From NCBI RefSeq assembly GCF_022814725.1, contig NZ_CP093442.1:1178001-1242000 (forward strand): a stretch of DNA of 64,000 bases, written 5' to 3'. The position numbers and the translations under genes were made by a program. Source of the stretch: Bdellovibrio reynosensis (GTDB taxonomy: Bacteria > Bdellovibrionota > Bdellovibrionia > Bdellovibrionales > Bdellovibrionaceae). Positions 54,401 through 63,434 of this stretch are shown piece by piece. The notes under the pieces are model-generated. The model was given only the letters and a program-made list of their open reading frames with translations. It did not search any database and had not been told where the DNA came from. The number at the start of each line of letters is the position of its first letter. Within the stretch, counting starts at the first letter, position 1.

Positions 54401-57400
54401 TCTGCTGCTGTGGAGCAAGCTTTAACTTCAGCTACTAGTGTCACTTGGACTCAAGATTTAGTGGCTCCTACTTTGACTATCAATCAAAAATCAGGTCAAG
54501 CAGATCCAACAAATACTTTACCAGCTGAGTTCACAATCGTTGCTAGTGAAGCCGTAACCAACTTTGCAGTTGCAGATATTACCCAATCAGGAACTGCAAC
54601 AGGCATCACATGGTCACTCACCACTTCAGACAATATCACGTGGTCTTTAAAAGCAACGGCCATCACTGGCGCTGGGACGCTTATTCCTTCGATCACTGCC
54701 AATAAACTGACGGATGTGGCTGGTAATAACAACACAGCAAGCACTAGCACGGATAATCTAATTACTTATGAGACTACTAAACCGTCGTTAACTATCAATC
54801 AGGCTTCTGGCCAAACGGATCCAACCAACACCTTGCCGATTGAATTCACGATCATCTTTACGGAAGCTATAAATCCAAGCACTTTCGTTGCTGCGGATAT
54901 CACACAAGGTGGTACAGCTTCTGGTATCACTTGGACTTTATCGACATCTGATAATATCACTTGGACACTGCAGGCAACCGCAATCACGACGGCAGGAACT
55001 TTGATTCCTTCTATTACGGCAGGCAAAGTCAGTGATCCTGCTGGCAATACGAATAATGCATCTACAACTACGGACTCTACGGTTACTTATGATATCACTG
55101 CTCCAGTAAATGCAGCGTCTCTGGCTTGGCAGCAGACAACTCCGACGAATACGACGTCACTTGTAGCCCAGTGGACTAAATCAACCAGCAGTGATCTAGC
55201 GTCACAAAAAGTGCGTTTCTATACCGGGGCTGCTTGTAACACGTATACTGGTACTGAAAACTCTGCTTCAAGTTCCGCAACGACTTCAAATTTCACTGGG
55301 ACTAACGGCAATACTTATACATATCAGGTTATTTCCACGGACACGGCAGGAAATTCCGTCACTTCGGCGTGTTCTAGCGCATTAGTAATCGATACCACCG
55401 TACCAACCGTAACCAACGTCACTTCAAATAAGACAGACGGCGCTTACACAGTGGGCGAAGTTATAGATGTTCGCATCACCTTTAGCGAAAATGTGACTGT
55501 CACTGGCACACCGGTGATCGCATTAAACACGACTCCTGCCCGTTCGGCTTCCTATGTGTCTGGATCTGGCACTTCCACATTAGTATTTAATTATACGGTG
55601 GTAGCGACTGATACTGCTGCCGACCTAAACTATGCGGCAACGACTTCATTAACTATTCCTTCTGCTACTATTAAGGATGCGGCAACAAATAATGCCACCT
55701 TAACATTACCTGCCACCGGCGCTGCGGGTTCACTTGGTACAAATAAAAATATCGTTATTGATACGACGGCACCAAGTATTACTGCGTTCTCGGTAACGAA
55801 TTCAACGCCAACGAACAGCACAACATTTAATATCACTTCTACAGTCAGTGGCTCCCCTGCAACTTATTGTATAATGGAAAATAGTACGACCGTTGCATCG
55901 TGCACTTGGACGGCGGGTGCTACATTGCCTGCGACATTCACAGTGAGCACGGTGAATGAAGCAAAAACTTTGTATGCGTGGGTGAAAGATGCCGCCGGTA
56001 ACGTTAGTAGCATGGCAAGTTCTGCTTCGATTACTTTTGATAATACTCCTCCGACAGCGACTCTTTCTGGACAACCTACTGGCAGCAGCTCGAAATATGC
56101 CTTAAACATCGATGTCAGTGGCAGTGGTGTTGTCGGCTATAAATACAAGGTCGGCGTATCAGGATCCACAGATTGTTCTGTGGCGACGGGCTATTCCGCT
56201 TCCGAGGTCGCTTACACAGTGAACATCACCGATAATATTTCTGCCTTGGCTAACGGCACTATAAAAGTGTGCGTGGTGGGTAAGGATGCTGCCGGTAACT
56301 GGCAGACCTATGCGACGGCGACGTCTGCAACGTGGACTAAAAACTCTCCGGCAATTCAATTTACGGCGACGACATCTTCTGTTTCTGAATATAACGATCC
56401 TACTCATAACGTGGCTGTCAGCATTCCAAGTGCTGTGGATGTGGCGGTCTCGGTATCTTATACATTCTCAAATGGCTCGGCTCCATCTGCGACAATGAGC
56501 AATGACTATACGGCAACAAACGGGACTGCGACGATTGCGGCTGGCAGTACAACAGTTAATATCGCGATTCCAATTCTTGATAACACGACGGAAGAAAACT
56601 CTGAAACTTTCAAACTCACTTTAAGTTCACCAGTCGGTGGATCGCTGGGTACGAACACTGTGCACACAGTGACTATCACTGATGATGAAGCGCCACCGTT
56701 AGTAACTATTCAAGACGTTTACGTTTCCGAAGGAGCTACAACAAACTTAATGGCCACCCTATCGCATCCGACGGACAAGGGTGCCGTTGCTATTAATTGG
56801 ACAAGAGACACTTGTACTGGCGTTGATTGTGCGACGGCTGGCACTGATTACACAATGGCTGTGACTTCAGGAACGGCTTCAGTACCGTCAGGTTCAACGT
56901 CCATCACATTCGGAAGTCTAACTACGATTGATAATGCGGCAGATGAGCTTTATAAACGCGTTCCAATTAAAATCACCAGCATCACCGGTGGTACATCTTA
57001 TATTTCTAACGCGGATATTTTTATTAGCGACAATGACAGTCCTGCAGGTAAGGATGCTGTGGCTATTGGTGCCGGCGACAATCACACTTGCGCGATGACT
57101 AGCAACGGAAATGTTTACTGTTGGGGTTTCAATGGTAACGGACAACTTGCGCAAGGTAACTATTTACCTTATTCGTCCCCACTTCTGATGTCTCTTGCGG
57201 CACCGGCCACTGCAATGTCGACGGCTTACAATAACGTCTGTGCGATTCTAAATACCGGTGCCTTATATTGTTGGGGTCAAGGAAATCACAATACTTATCC
57301 AGGTGCGGGTTTAACTGGAACAAGCAGTACTAGCAACAGATGGACTCCGACCTTGGTAACTGGGATGAGTTCCGGTGTTACTCAAGTCACTGTCGGTTAC

Positions 57401-59179
57401 ATGAATTCCTGCGCAATTCAAAACGGTGCTGTGTACTGTTGGGGTGCTAAAGAGTTCGGAATTCTTGGTGATCCAGCGACTGTATCTTCGACGACGGCTC
57501 CCGTGGCCATTCCAAGTTTAGCAACAGGCGTTACAAAAATATCTAAGGGTCAAACCCATGCTTGCGCGATCAAAGCAGGAACTTTGTACTGCTGGGGATA
57601 TAACACCAATGGTGAAGTTGGAGTCGGTCATATGACTCTAGTTCCGACCCCGACTGCAGTCCCAGGTCTTGGCACGGTTACTAACGTGTGGACTGGCTAT
57701 TACGGCACTTGCGCTAAGAATAGCTCAAACCAAGTCTATTGCTGGGGAAACAATGCCGACAATCAACTTTTAAGTAATAGCACATCAGATCAATCATCAC
57801 CGGTATTAATGACAGAACTTGCTGGTGCTACTGATATTTATTACGGCATTCAATTCTGTGCGGTTCTTAGCGGTGACCTGCACTGTAAAGGCAAAAACTA
57901 TTTTGGTGAAGGTGGTATCAATTCACCTACCGGAGTTTCTAACATCCCATTAACTCCAGTTGTTAATGGCACTGGTGGAGTCACGGCGGTTGCGGGATCA
58001 ACGGGTGCTCACACTTGCTTTATTCGAAATAGCCAAGTTTATTGCACTGGTTTTTCAGGCTGGGGTCAGCATGGTGATACGCAACCACTGCAATCCAATG
58101 CCCATGTGTTAAGTCCTAAATTTAGCGGTGCAAGCAGTCTTTCGATCTTCGTTGAACATGCCTGCGGTATTTTCAGTGGCGCAGTGAAGTGTCTAGGAGA
58201 TAGCAACTACTCTAAGACCGGAAATCTTTTAGTCGACAGGATATATCAAGTAGTGACTCAGGTGAAAAATCTGACTTCTGGAGCTACTAAGGTTGTAACT
58301 TCAAACACAGGAAGCTGTGCTATTGTTTCTGGTGCAGTTCAATGTTGGGGACGCAATTATCTGCGAGGATCAAGTTCAACTTCAGGTAATCCAGCAATCC
58401 CTGCCGGATTGTCGACAGGTGCGACGGATATCGCGGCAAGCTTTGGTGATGTCATGTGTGCCATTGCTTCTGGTAAACTGTATTGCTGGGGCAACGTCGA
58501 CATCATTCCATTCTTTGATATGGAGATTGGCACTTATTATACGCCCGTGGAAGTCACTGCGGCAGGTTCTGATAACGTGAGCGTGCGAATGGGCCGTTAT
58601 CACGGTTGCGTATTAAAAACAGACAAAACTGTATGGTGCACAGGCTACAACCTTCATGGTCAGTTGGGCCTGAACGACAATACGGATCGTATCAGCCTAA
58701 CTCAAGTGCCGGGTCTTACCAATGTTGATGAAATCTCGGCGACAAACTATGGTGCGTGCGCCCGCATCGGAACGACTTCAATTAAATGTTGGGGGCAATA
58801 CCCAGGCAATGGTAGTTCTAGCAATCAAAAAGTTCCTGTGAGCACAGGAACATGGACTAACGTTACGAAACTTGTTGGTGGTAACTACAACCATTGCGCT
58901 ATCCAAAACGGAGCAGCTTCTTGCTGGGGGTTTAATCGTTATGATCAACACGGGAACAACGATTATTTGACGAACGAATATCATCATTCTCCGACGCTTT
59001 TAAATTCGCTAAATGCTGTTGGCACGGTCACGGACGTTGAAGCGCGAGGCACTAACGGTATATGCGGAAAAGTCGGAACTAATTGGTATTGTTCTGGCAT
59101 CGATACTAATAGCGAGCTTGGCACAAGTCGTAAACCGTTCAGATTGGCGCCAGTTTCCATGGGACCATTCCCGAATTAA
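51446..59179 (+). CDS. Giant modular lipoprotein: Ig-like, Calx-beta and RCC1 repeats
   Basis: The 2577-residue protein has a lipoprotein signal (ALLLTSC, C24) and then a long string of modules. There is a HYDIN/ASPM-like domain at about 160-260, three copies of a YRYKVG Cys-pair module (264-353, 912-1008, 1538-1632) and three Big_12-like copies with DPTN-LP (about 360-470, 1010-1112, 1114-1217). Other Ig-like units appear twice (680-800 and 1322-1442). Two Calx-beta domains lie at about 1635-1865, followed by 14 RCC1-like blades to the end, each with C...(Y)CWG. It should stand on the cell surface as an adhesin or recognition protein. ATG at 51449 is an alternative start. Confidence 0.88.
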   Translation: MMSKASSYFIHITTALFALLLTSCMDATLAPLLSENQVMRKITVESGTAVSLDEGIGHQITLSIETPVVPGVTLKNEDLGWTLNDENGDFEASNGTLIVQPGVTSISFIIKATRDAEIESDESFQLRFTGEHFENLDTNQISFVVKDKTTRAKVTSSASLDFGPQLKDTVAEKSLTFSNSGDAPAQGFTLGALSAPFAFKGGTYPGTGGTCSGTLNGHASCTVVLTYSPTEVNTHSQNLTWNYTNPDLADNDSLGISGLGVEVAAVLGGRPADPSNVNDLDITVSGTNVTHYRYKVGPQASTDCTVATGYSSETAISTKIVDDLTSLANQNLKICAVGKDSNNFWQPFTAATSYIWNFDTIRPSVVISQKTGQTDPTNSLPVNFSLVFSEAIAESSLTDSDISFTGSALVSSHTLTKIDSTHYDLTVSAVDNNGVIQPVINSDKFSDLAGNHNTVSTASDNQVTYDTAAPALPNALTWLQSSPSKASPVTAQWTLSTSTDIADQKIQFYKDASCLLLEGSAISLATSATSRTFSGADGETYTYNLTLIDTSGNVSVSACSTALVLDRTAPTVASFNPATSIRSSLPTSVTVNFSEDMLSTSIENLSNWAITCSGSGSASVAGVSAASTTSAVVNLTVSVAPANAEICTLTAKATLTDLAGNAPSAAGTVSYTLDLPGTVASVTSSLANGSYKAGQVVPVSVQFSENVTVASGSPQLLIETGSTDQIATYVSGSGSNTLIFNYTVQAGDNSSDLDYESANSLSLNGSTIKDSFGNDMILTLPAPGATGSLGANKNIVIDTQAPDAFSISGVTGGTDATEDEWLTNGSTATAHWVAAAGSTQYTVEIRNNDASASVCAEQTVATTSYTFAGCTLVNGTQYTLRVAAKDAVGNSTAATNNDFVFNVNTSAVIATITGQPTGKTNQTTLNIDVAGADIQTYRYKVGVAASTNCADATGYSGDIAAATNITNSVSGLGNTDIKVCVIGKNSAAVEQALTSATSVTWTQDLVAPTLTINQKSGQADPTNTLPAEFTIVASEAVTNFAVADITQSGTATGITWSLTTSDNITWSLKATAITGAGTLIPSITANKLTDVAGNNNTASTSTDNLITYETTKPSLTINQASGQTDPTNTLPIEFTIIFTEAINPSTFVAADITQGGTASGITWTLSTSDNITWTLQATAITTAGTLIPSITAGKVSDPAGNTNNASTTTDSTVTYDITAPVNAASLAWQQTTPTNTTSLVAQWTKSTSSDLASQKVRFYTGAACNTYTGTENSASSSATTSNFTGTNGNTYTYQVISTDTAGNSVTSACSSALVIDTTVPTVTNVTSNKTDGAYTVGEVIDVRITFSENVTVTGTPVIALNTTPARSASYVSGSGTSTLVFNYTVVATDTAADLNYAATTSLTIPSATIKDAATNNATLTLPATGAAGSLGTNKNIVIDTTAPSITAFSVTNSTPTNSTTFNITSTVSGSPATYCIMENSTTVASCTWTAGATLPATFTVSTVNEAKTLYAWVKDAAGNVSSMASSASITFDNTPPTATLSGQPTGSSSKYALNIDVSGSGVVGYKYKVGVSGSTDCSVATGYSASEVAYTVNITDNISALANGTIKVCVVGKDAAGNWQTYATATSATWTKNSPAIQFTATTSSVSEYNDPTHNVAVSIPSAVDVAVSVSYTFSNGSAPSATMSNDYTATNGTATIAAGSTTVNIAIPILDNTTEENSETFKLTLSSPVGGSLGTNTVHTVTITDDEAPPLVTIQDVYVSEGATTNLMATLSHPTDKGAVAINWTRDTCTGVDCATAGTDYTMAVTSGTASVPSGSTSITFGSLTTIDNAADELYKRVPIKITSITGGTSYISNADIFISDNDSPAGKDAVAIGAGDNHTCAMTSNGNVYCWGFNGNGQLAQGNYLPYSSPLLMSLAAPATAMSTAYNNVCAILNTGALYCWGQGNHNTYPGAGLTGTSSTSNRWTPTLVTGMSSGVTQVTVGYMNSCAIQNGAVYCWGAKEFGILGDPATVSSTTAPVAIPSLATGVTKISKGQTHACAIKAGTLYCWGYNTNGEVGVGHMTLVPTPTAVPGLGTVTNVWTGYYGTCAKNSSNQVYCWGNNADNQLLSNSTSDQSSPVLMTELAGATDIYYGIQFCAVLSGDLHCKGKNYFGEGGINSPTGVSNIPLTPVVNGTGGVTAVAGSTGAHTCFIRNSQVYCTGFSGWGQHGDTQPLQSNAHVLSPKFSGASSLSIFVEHACGIFSGAVKCLGDSNYSKTGNLLVDRIYQVVTQVKNLTSGATKVVTSNTGSCAIVSGAVQCWGRNYLRGSSSTSGNPAIPAGLSTGATDIAASFGDVMCAIASGKLYCWGNVDIIPFFDMEIGTYYTPVEVTAAGSDNVSVRMGRYHGCVLKTDKTVWCTGYNLHGQLGLNDNTDRISLTQVPGLTNVDEISATNYGACARIGTTSIKCWGQYPGNGSSSNQKVPVSTGTWTNVTKLVGGNYNHCAIQNGAASCWGFNRYDQHGNNDYLTNEYHHSPTLLNSLNAVGTVTDVEARGTNGICGKVGTNWYCSGIDTNSELGTSRKPFRLAPVSMGPFPN

Positions 59180-59216
59180 TCTTGCATGCCTTTATTAAAG
59201 ATCATAGGTTGAGGGC

Positions 59217-59741
59217 ATGTTATATCGCTTTCAAATAGATTTATCTGACGTGGATCGTGGAGTTTACGAAACTTTGGATTTCCGCGTAGCCCAACACCCG
59301 TCTGAAACTTATCCCTATATGTTAAGCCGAGTCCTTGCATATTGCTTGGCTTACGAACAGGGCCTTGAATTTAGCCCCGGAGGCTTAGCTGATCCTGAAG
59401 CCCCTGCCCTTCGCAAACTGGGTCTGCACAATTCAATAGATCTATGGATCGAGATTGGAAATCCATCAGCACGCAAACTTCATAAAGCAAATAAGACAGC
59501 AAAACAAGTGATGGTCTTTACTTATAAAAATCCCGAAGTTTTACTTACTGAAATAAAAAATGGCGAAGTCCATCGCGCCGAAGACCTTAAACTTTATTCT
59601 TTCGATCCGAAGTTTTTAGATACTGTTGCCGATAAAACCGATAAAAACAATCGCTGGGCAATATTAGTTCAAAATGGACAAATGGATCTGACCATCAGCG
59701 AACAAACATTCACGGTCGAAATCACGACGGTAAGCATCTAA
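59217..59741 (+). CDS. YaeQ-family protein
   Basis: The 174-residue protein matches YaeQ: YRFQIDLSDVDRGVYETLDFRVAQHPSET, ARVLAY-type AYCLAYEQGLEFS, DLWIEIGNPSARKLHKANK and VMVFTYKN. The fold is related to PD-(D/E)XK nucleases, with E and K residues in place, but the function is unknown. It begins 37 nt after the giant gene and is convergent with the MBL gene. Confidence 0.88.
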   Translation: MLYRFQIDLSDVDRGVYETLDFRVAQHPSETYPYMLSRVLAYCLAYEQGLEFSPGGLADPEAPALRKLGLHNSIDLWIEIGNPSARKLHKANKTAKQVMVFTYKNPEVLLTEIKNGEVHRAEDLKLYSFDPKFLDTVADKTDKNNRWAILVQNGQMDLTISEQTFTVEITTVSI

Positions 59742-59746
59742 GAAAG

Positions 59747-60652
59747 CTACTGAATCCACTTCGGGAAATACCCTAGCGTGTCTTGCACTTCTGCATCGTG
59801 CGCTGGGATGATTATTAGGGACTTATCTTTTTTTGCAACTTCGCGAACTTTTTCGATGGCTTCCATGACTTTTTCACGATTGCGATCGACGATTTTTGAA
59901 GCGACAAAGAATTTATGTTTCCCTAATTCAATGGCGCGCGCGGACCACACTAAATCACCGACTAGAAAGTAATCTTTCGTTTTGGTATGAACAAAAACTC
60001 CCATAGAGCCTATAGAATGCCCTGGCAGCGGTACTGCGACCACAGTTCCATCACCAAACACATCGTAACTTTGATCAAAGCCGCGATAAGCTTTATTAGA
60101 CCAATTAAAATTACACCACTTCAAATCTGCATGGGAAAACTGGGAAGGAAAAGTCGCTGCGGCCCTGCGATCAGTAAGCTCTTTCATTTCTTCATCTGGT
60201 ACTGATACGCACACTCCAGGTAAAAAGTCTTCTAGGCCACTGGCGTGATCCCAGTGCACGTGGGTGAGATAGATTTTTTTAATCTTTTCTTTAAGCTCTG
60301 CTGGAATCTGATCTATAGCAGCCTTAGTTTCTTCATATGAAAAGAAAGGTTTTGCCCAAACCGGCATATCTTTTTTGAATTGCTGATCAATATTTTTCCC
60401 CAGACCCGTGTCTAAAAGAATCACATCATTCCCATGGCGAATTAAAAAAGCAGAATGATTTAAGGTCATTTTTTTACTGATGGCGCCGCCCTGGATTACT
60501 AAGGCTTCTTGGGTTTTAGCCGTCCCCGTGCGAACAATCGAAAATTCAATCTTTGTTTCTTGGTTCGCACTTATTTTATTTGCAGCAAAAGAACTAGAAC
60601 CAACAAAAACAAATAAAACAAATAGAGCTTTCAAACCGTTAGTTTCCTTCAA
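59747..60652 (-). CDS. Exported metallo-beta-lactamase-fold hydrolase (lactonase-like)
   Basis: The 301-residue protein has a signal peptide (ALFVLFVFVGSSSFA) and an MBL fold with HVHWDHASG (HxHxDH), a later His in LPGHSIGSMGVFV, an Asp in FLVGDLVWS and a final His in IPAHDAEV. The layout resembles AHL lactonases, which would act on quorum-sensing lactones, but the family is broad and the export signal is not usual for AiiA. It overlaps the SRPBCC gene by 14 nt. Confidence 0.8.
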   Translation of the reverse strand: MKETNGLKALFVLFVFVGSSSFAANKISANQETKIEFSIVRTGTAKTQEALVIQGGAISKKMTLNHSAFLIRHGNDVILLDTGLGKNIDQQFKKDMPVWAKPFFSYEETKAAIDQIPAELKEKIKKIYLTHVHWDHASGLEDFLPGVCVSVPDEEMKELTDRRAAATFPSQFSHADLKWCNFNWSNKAYRGFDQSYDVFGDGTVVAVPLPGHSIGSMGVFVHTKTKDYFLVGDLVWSARAIELGKHKFFVASKIVDRNREKVMEAIEKVREVAKKDKSLIIIPAHDAEVQDTLGYFPKWIQ

Positions 60653-61049
60653 CGTACTTCTTAAAATTATTCAAAATCGCCTGCCACCCGTTTTTTTGCA
60701 TCTCTTCCGGGTTCATTTTTTCTGCATCAAAAATCGTGGTGACCTTGGTATTCCCACCAAGATCTTCAAATGTCGTCGATGCCACGCGGCCATCTTCCAT
60801 GGTGTAGGTGATTTTCTTTTGATCGACGATTTCATTGTAAATCGCCGTGAAATCAAAACCAAAGCTTCCGTCTTTAGCTTCCATTCTTGCAGAATACTTT
60901 CCACCGACACGCAAATCATTTTCAGCCCGTGGGCATTGCCAGTCATCGGAAGCAAAATTCCAATTTTGAATATGCTCTGGCTTTGTCCAATAAGACCATA
61001 CTTTTGCAGGGGCCGCGTGAACGGTTGCTTCAATTTGAATTTTAGCCAC
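60639..61049 (-). CDS. SRPBCC/AHSA1-family protein
   Basis: A 136-residue protein has the AHSA1-type START-like pattern: IEATVHAAPAKVWSYWTKPEHIQNWNFASDDW, GGKYSARMEAKDGS and a C-terminal GWQAILNNFKKYVEG. These small cytoplasmic proteins bind hydrophobic ligands; many have no known role. It forms a two-gene unit with the lactonase-like gene. Confidence 0.85.
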   Translation of the reverse strand: MAKIQIEATVHAAPAKVWSYWTKPEHIQNWNFASDDWQCPRAENDLRVGGKYSARMEAKDGSFGFDFTAIYNEIVDQKKITYTMEDGRVASTTFEDLGGNTKVTTIFDAEKMNPEEMQKNGWQAILNNFKKYVEGN

Positions 61050-61135
61050 AAGGACTCCTTTTAAGAATAAAAGTCACAGAGTTGATTTTTGACCTTTAAA
61101 AGCCATTAATCAACTCTGAACTTAACGAATTATTC

Positions 61136-62053
61136 CTATTGAACATGAATAACGACTTTACCGTGGGCTTTACCGGTTTCATTAAGTCGTTGGGCCTCCG
61201 CAGCTTTTTCTAAAGGGAGCACATCGGAAATTCGCACCTTTAATTTTCCATCTGAAACCAATTTAGCGATGGCCGTTAGATCTTCTGAGTTTTGATTGGT
61301 TAAAAAATATTTTCCCTCAACCCCAGTTTCTTTGACTAAGTTTTCCGGCGGCTGGGCTACGGTGCTTACTATAATTCCGCCCTTCTTCACGCACTGAAAT
61401 GAACGCGTCAGGGTGTCACCGCCAACAAGATCGACAATAGCGTCAAGATTGCTGCAGGACTGTTCAAATTTTTGCGTTTTATAGTCGATGACTGCAGTGA
61501 CTCCCAGGTCCCTTAAAAAGGACTCGTCTTCTTTTGCTGCAGTTCCATAGACAGTAATCCCATAGGACTTTGCCACTTGCACTGCAATCGAGCCCACAGA
61601 TCCAGCTGCACCATGAATTAAAACCTCTTTTGCTCCGCGCGCTTGAATATGATTTGTGATAATTTGATAAGCCGTTAGCGCAGGAGTCGGCAAAGAAGCA
61701 GCCAACTCCGTGCTTATCCCGGCAGGAATTTTTGCAATATGATTCACATCGCTGATAGCATATTCTGCATAGGCCCCTTGAGTGAATCCAAAAACTTTAT
61801 CACCTTTTTTATAGTCTGTGATCCCACTTCCAACTTCGGCCACTTCGCCTGCGAAGTCATAACCCATTGTCAGAGGAAAATTCATGGGCATAATGTCTTT
61901 CATGTAACCGCGACGAACCTTCCAATCAAATGGGTTCACACCCGCATCGAAGATGCGAACTAATATTTCATTATTCTTAGGCTTAGGATTTTCAACATTC
62001 TGAACTTTAAGCTCATCGGCTTCGCCGTATTTTTCGATTTGCACTGCCTTCAT
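61136..62053 (-). CDS. NADP-dependent quinone oxidoreductase-like protein
   Basis: The 305-residue medium-chain reductase lacks zinc-binding cysteines. It has GVNPFDWKVRRGYM, MGYDFAGEVAEVG, and the cofactor motif LIHGAAGSVGSIAVQVAK, as in quinone oxidoreductases and enoyl reductases. It probably reduces a quinone or enone with NADPH. It stands alone, 86 nt before the SRPBCC gene on the same strand. Confidence 0.87.
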   Translation of the reverse strand: MKAVQIEKYGEADELKVQNVENPKPKNNEILVRIFDAGVNPFDWKVRRGYMKDIMPMNFPLTMGYDFAGEVAEVGSGITDYKKGDKVFGFTQGAYAEYAISDVNHIAKIPAGISTELAASLPTPALTAYQIITNHIQARGAKEVLIHGAAGSVGSIAVQVAKSYGITVYGTAAKEDESFLRDLGVTAVIDYKTQKFEQSCSNLDAIVDLVGGDTLTRSFQCVKKGGIIVSTVAQPPENLVKETGVEGKYFLTNQNSEDLTAIAKLVSDGKLKVRISDVLPLEKAAEAQRLNETGKAHGKVVIHVQ

Positions 62054-62201
62054 CGGCCCCTCCTGAAGTTAAAAAGTGACCTATTCTAAATAAACCGTGG
62101 CGCTTCGAAGCTCACTACTGCTTCGAAAAATACATTTAATTTTTGAAAACTCAGCGGGAAAAAGACCTGCTAACTAACAGCTCCTTTGCGATCACGGCGA
62201 A

Positions 62202-63326
62202 TTATTTCTTTTGATACCAATTATGATTGATGAAGGGCTTACCAAATTCAAACCACTCCCCTACTTCGGGAGTAATGACTTCGGCGTTTTTTGATTTAGC
62301 AGCGGATAGCGTGCGTAAGATCGGCTCTTCCCAAGCATGATAGGAAAGATCAAAGGTGGCCCAGTGAACCGGAAGCATGATTTTCGCTTCAAGATCTTTG
62401 TGGGCTAGGACCGCTGATTCTGGATCCATGTGAATATCAAGCCATGTTTCACCATAGGCGCCGACTTTCATAAACGAGATATCAATGGGTCCATATTTTT
62501 TACGGATGTCAGCGAAGTGACCAGCGTATCCCGTGTCGCCACTAAAATAAACCGAGTGATTGGGGCTTTTAACAATCCACGAAGCCCATAAGGTTGAATT
62601 ATCCATCGCTTTACGACCAGAATAATGGCGGGCCGGAGTACAAATAATTTTTAATCCTCTAAAAGTAAACTCGTCCCACCAATCCATTTCATGGATTTGC
62701 TCGGCAGGGATTCCCCACTTTTCAAGATGGGCACCCACACCAAGACCCACAAAAAAATGAGTGGCTTGTTTTGCAAGATACTTTACCGTCTCCATATCCA
62801 GGTGATCATAATGGTCATGGGAAACGACGACAAAATCGATTCCTGACATGTCATTCAAGGGAATAGGCGTCGGATGAAAGCGTTTAGGTCCCACGCTTTT
62901 GAATGGCGAGGCTCTTTCTGAAAGTACCGGATCCGTCATAAATCTAACGCCATCCATTTCAGATAACACCGTCGCATGTCCGAACCAGTTCACTCGAAAT
63001 CCTGGTGCAGCAGCCTTTTGCAATGAATTAGGATGAATCTTATTCACGGGAATTTCAAACTCAGGTTCACGCACAAAACCCTGACGATAAAGTTTAAAAT
63101 TCTTTATCAACGAATTATCCGTGTTTTGTTTCGGACTATTTTCAAAGCGCCCGTCTTGATACTCAGGGGAGCTTTTCATGCGCTCTAAACGCCGGCCTTC
63201 AAATGATCCGCCGAAGGCAGGCATTCTAAAAATAAAAAACGCGGTGACGGCTAATAGCAGAATTAAACCGACAAGGATAGAAATGGCAATGATGATTCGT
63301 CTTTTGATCTTACGCTGGATAGTCAT
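62202..63326 (-). CDS. Membrane-anchored MBL-fold hydrolase (NAPE-PLD/UlaG-like)
   Basis: The chosen ATG at 63326 gives 374 residues; it lacks a strong Shine-Dalgarno, but an upstream in-frame start at 63428 would overlap the metG terminator. One N-terminal membrane helix (about 12-32) is followed by an MBL domain. It has VNWFGHATVLSEMDGVRFMTDPVLSERASPF, VSHDHYDHLD, VYFSGDTGYAGHF and LPVHWATFDLSYHAWEEP (NAPE-PLD-like). Relatives cleave phospholipid or sugar lactone substrates. The active site would face the periplasm. Confidence 0.82.
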   Translation of the reverse strand: MTIQRKIKRRIIIAISILVGLILLLAVTAFFIFRMPAFGGSFEGRRLERMKSSPEYQDGRFENSPKQNTDNSLIKNFKLYRQGFVREPEFEIPVNKIHPNSLQKAAAPGFRVNWFGHATVLSEMDGVRFMTDPVLSERASPFKSVGPKRFHPTPIPLNDMSGIDFVVVSHDHYDHLDMETVKYLAKQATHFFVGLGVGAHLEKWGIPAEQIHEMDWWDEFTFRGLKIICTPARHYSGRKAMDNSTLWASWIVKSPNHSVYFSGDTGYAGHFADIRKKYGPIDISFMKVGAYGETWLDIHMDPESAVLAHKDLEAKIMLPVHWATFDLSYHAWEEPILRTLSAAKSKNAEVITPEVGEWFEFGKPFINHNWYQKK

Positions 63327-63384
63327 TGTTGAAATGATATTTTGATGACCGTAGAAAGCAAGTATCCGTTCAAACAACAAATAA

Positions 63385-63411
63385 AAAACCCGAACACAGT
63401 GTTCGGGTTTT
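63385..63411 (-). terminator. metG terminator
   Basis: AAAACCCGAAC pairs perfectly with GTTCGGGTTTT around ACAGT. On the minus strand the stem is followed by further T residues. It lies 24 nt after the metG stop. Confidence 0.85.
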
Positions 63412-63434
63412 AGGGTTTTTAAATACAATTGGAA

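Noticed and set aside
51446-59179. CRISPR array or tandem DNA repeats
   Set aside because: The repetition is at protein level (Ig-like and RCC1 modules) with diverged DNA and one long open frame.
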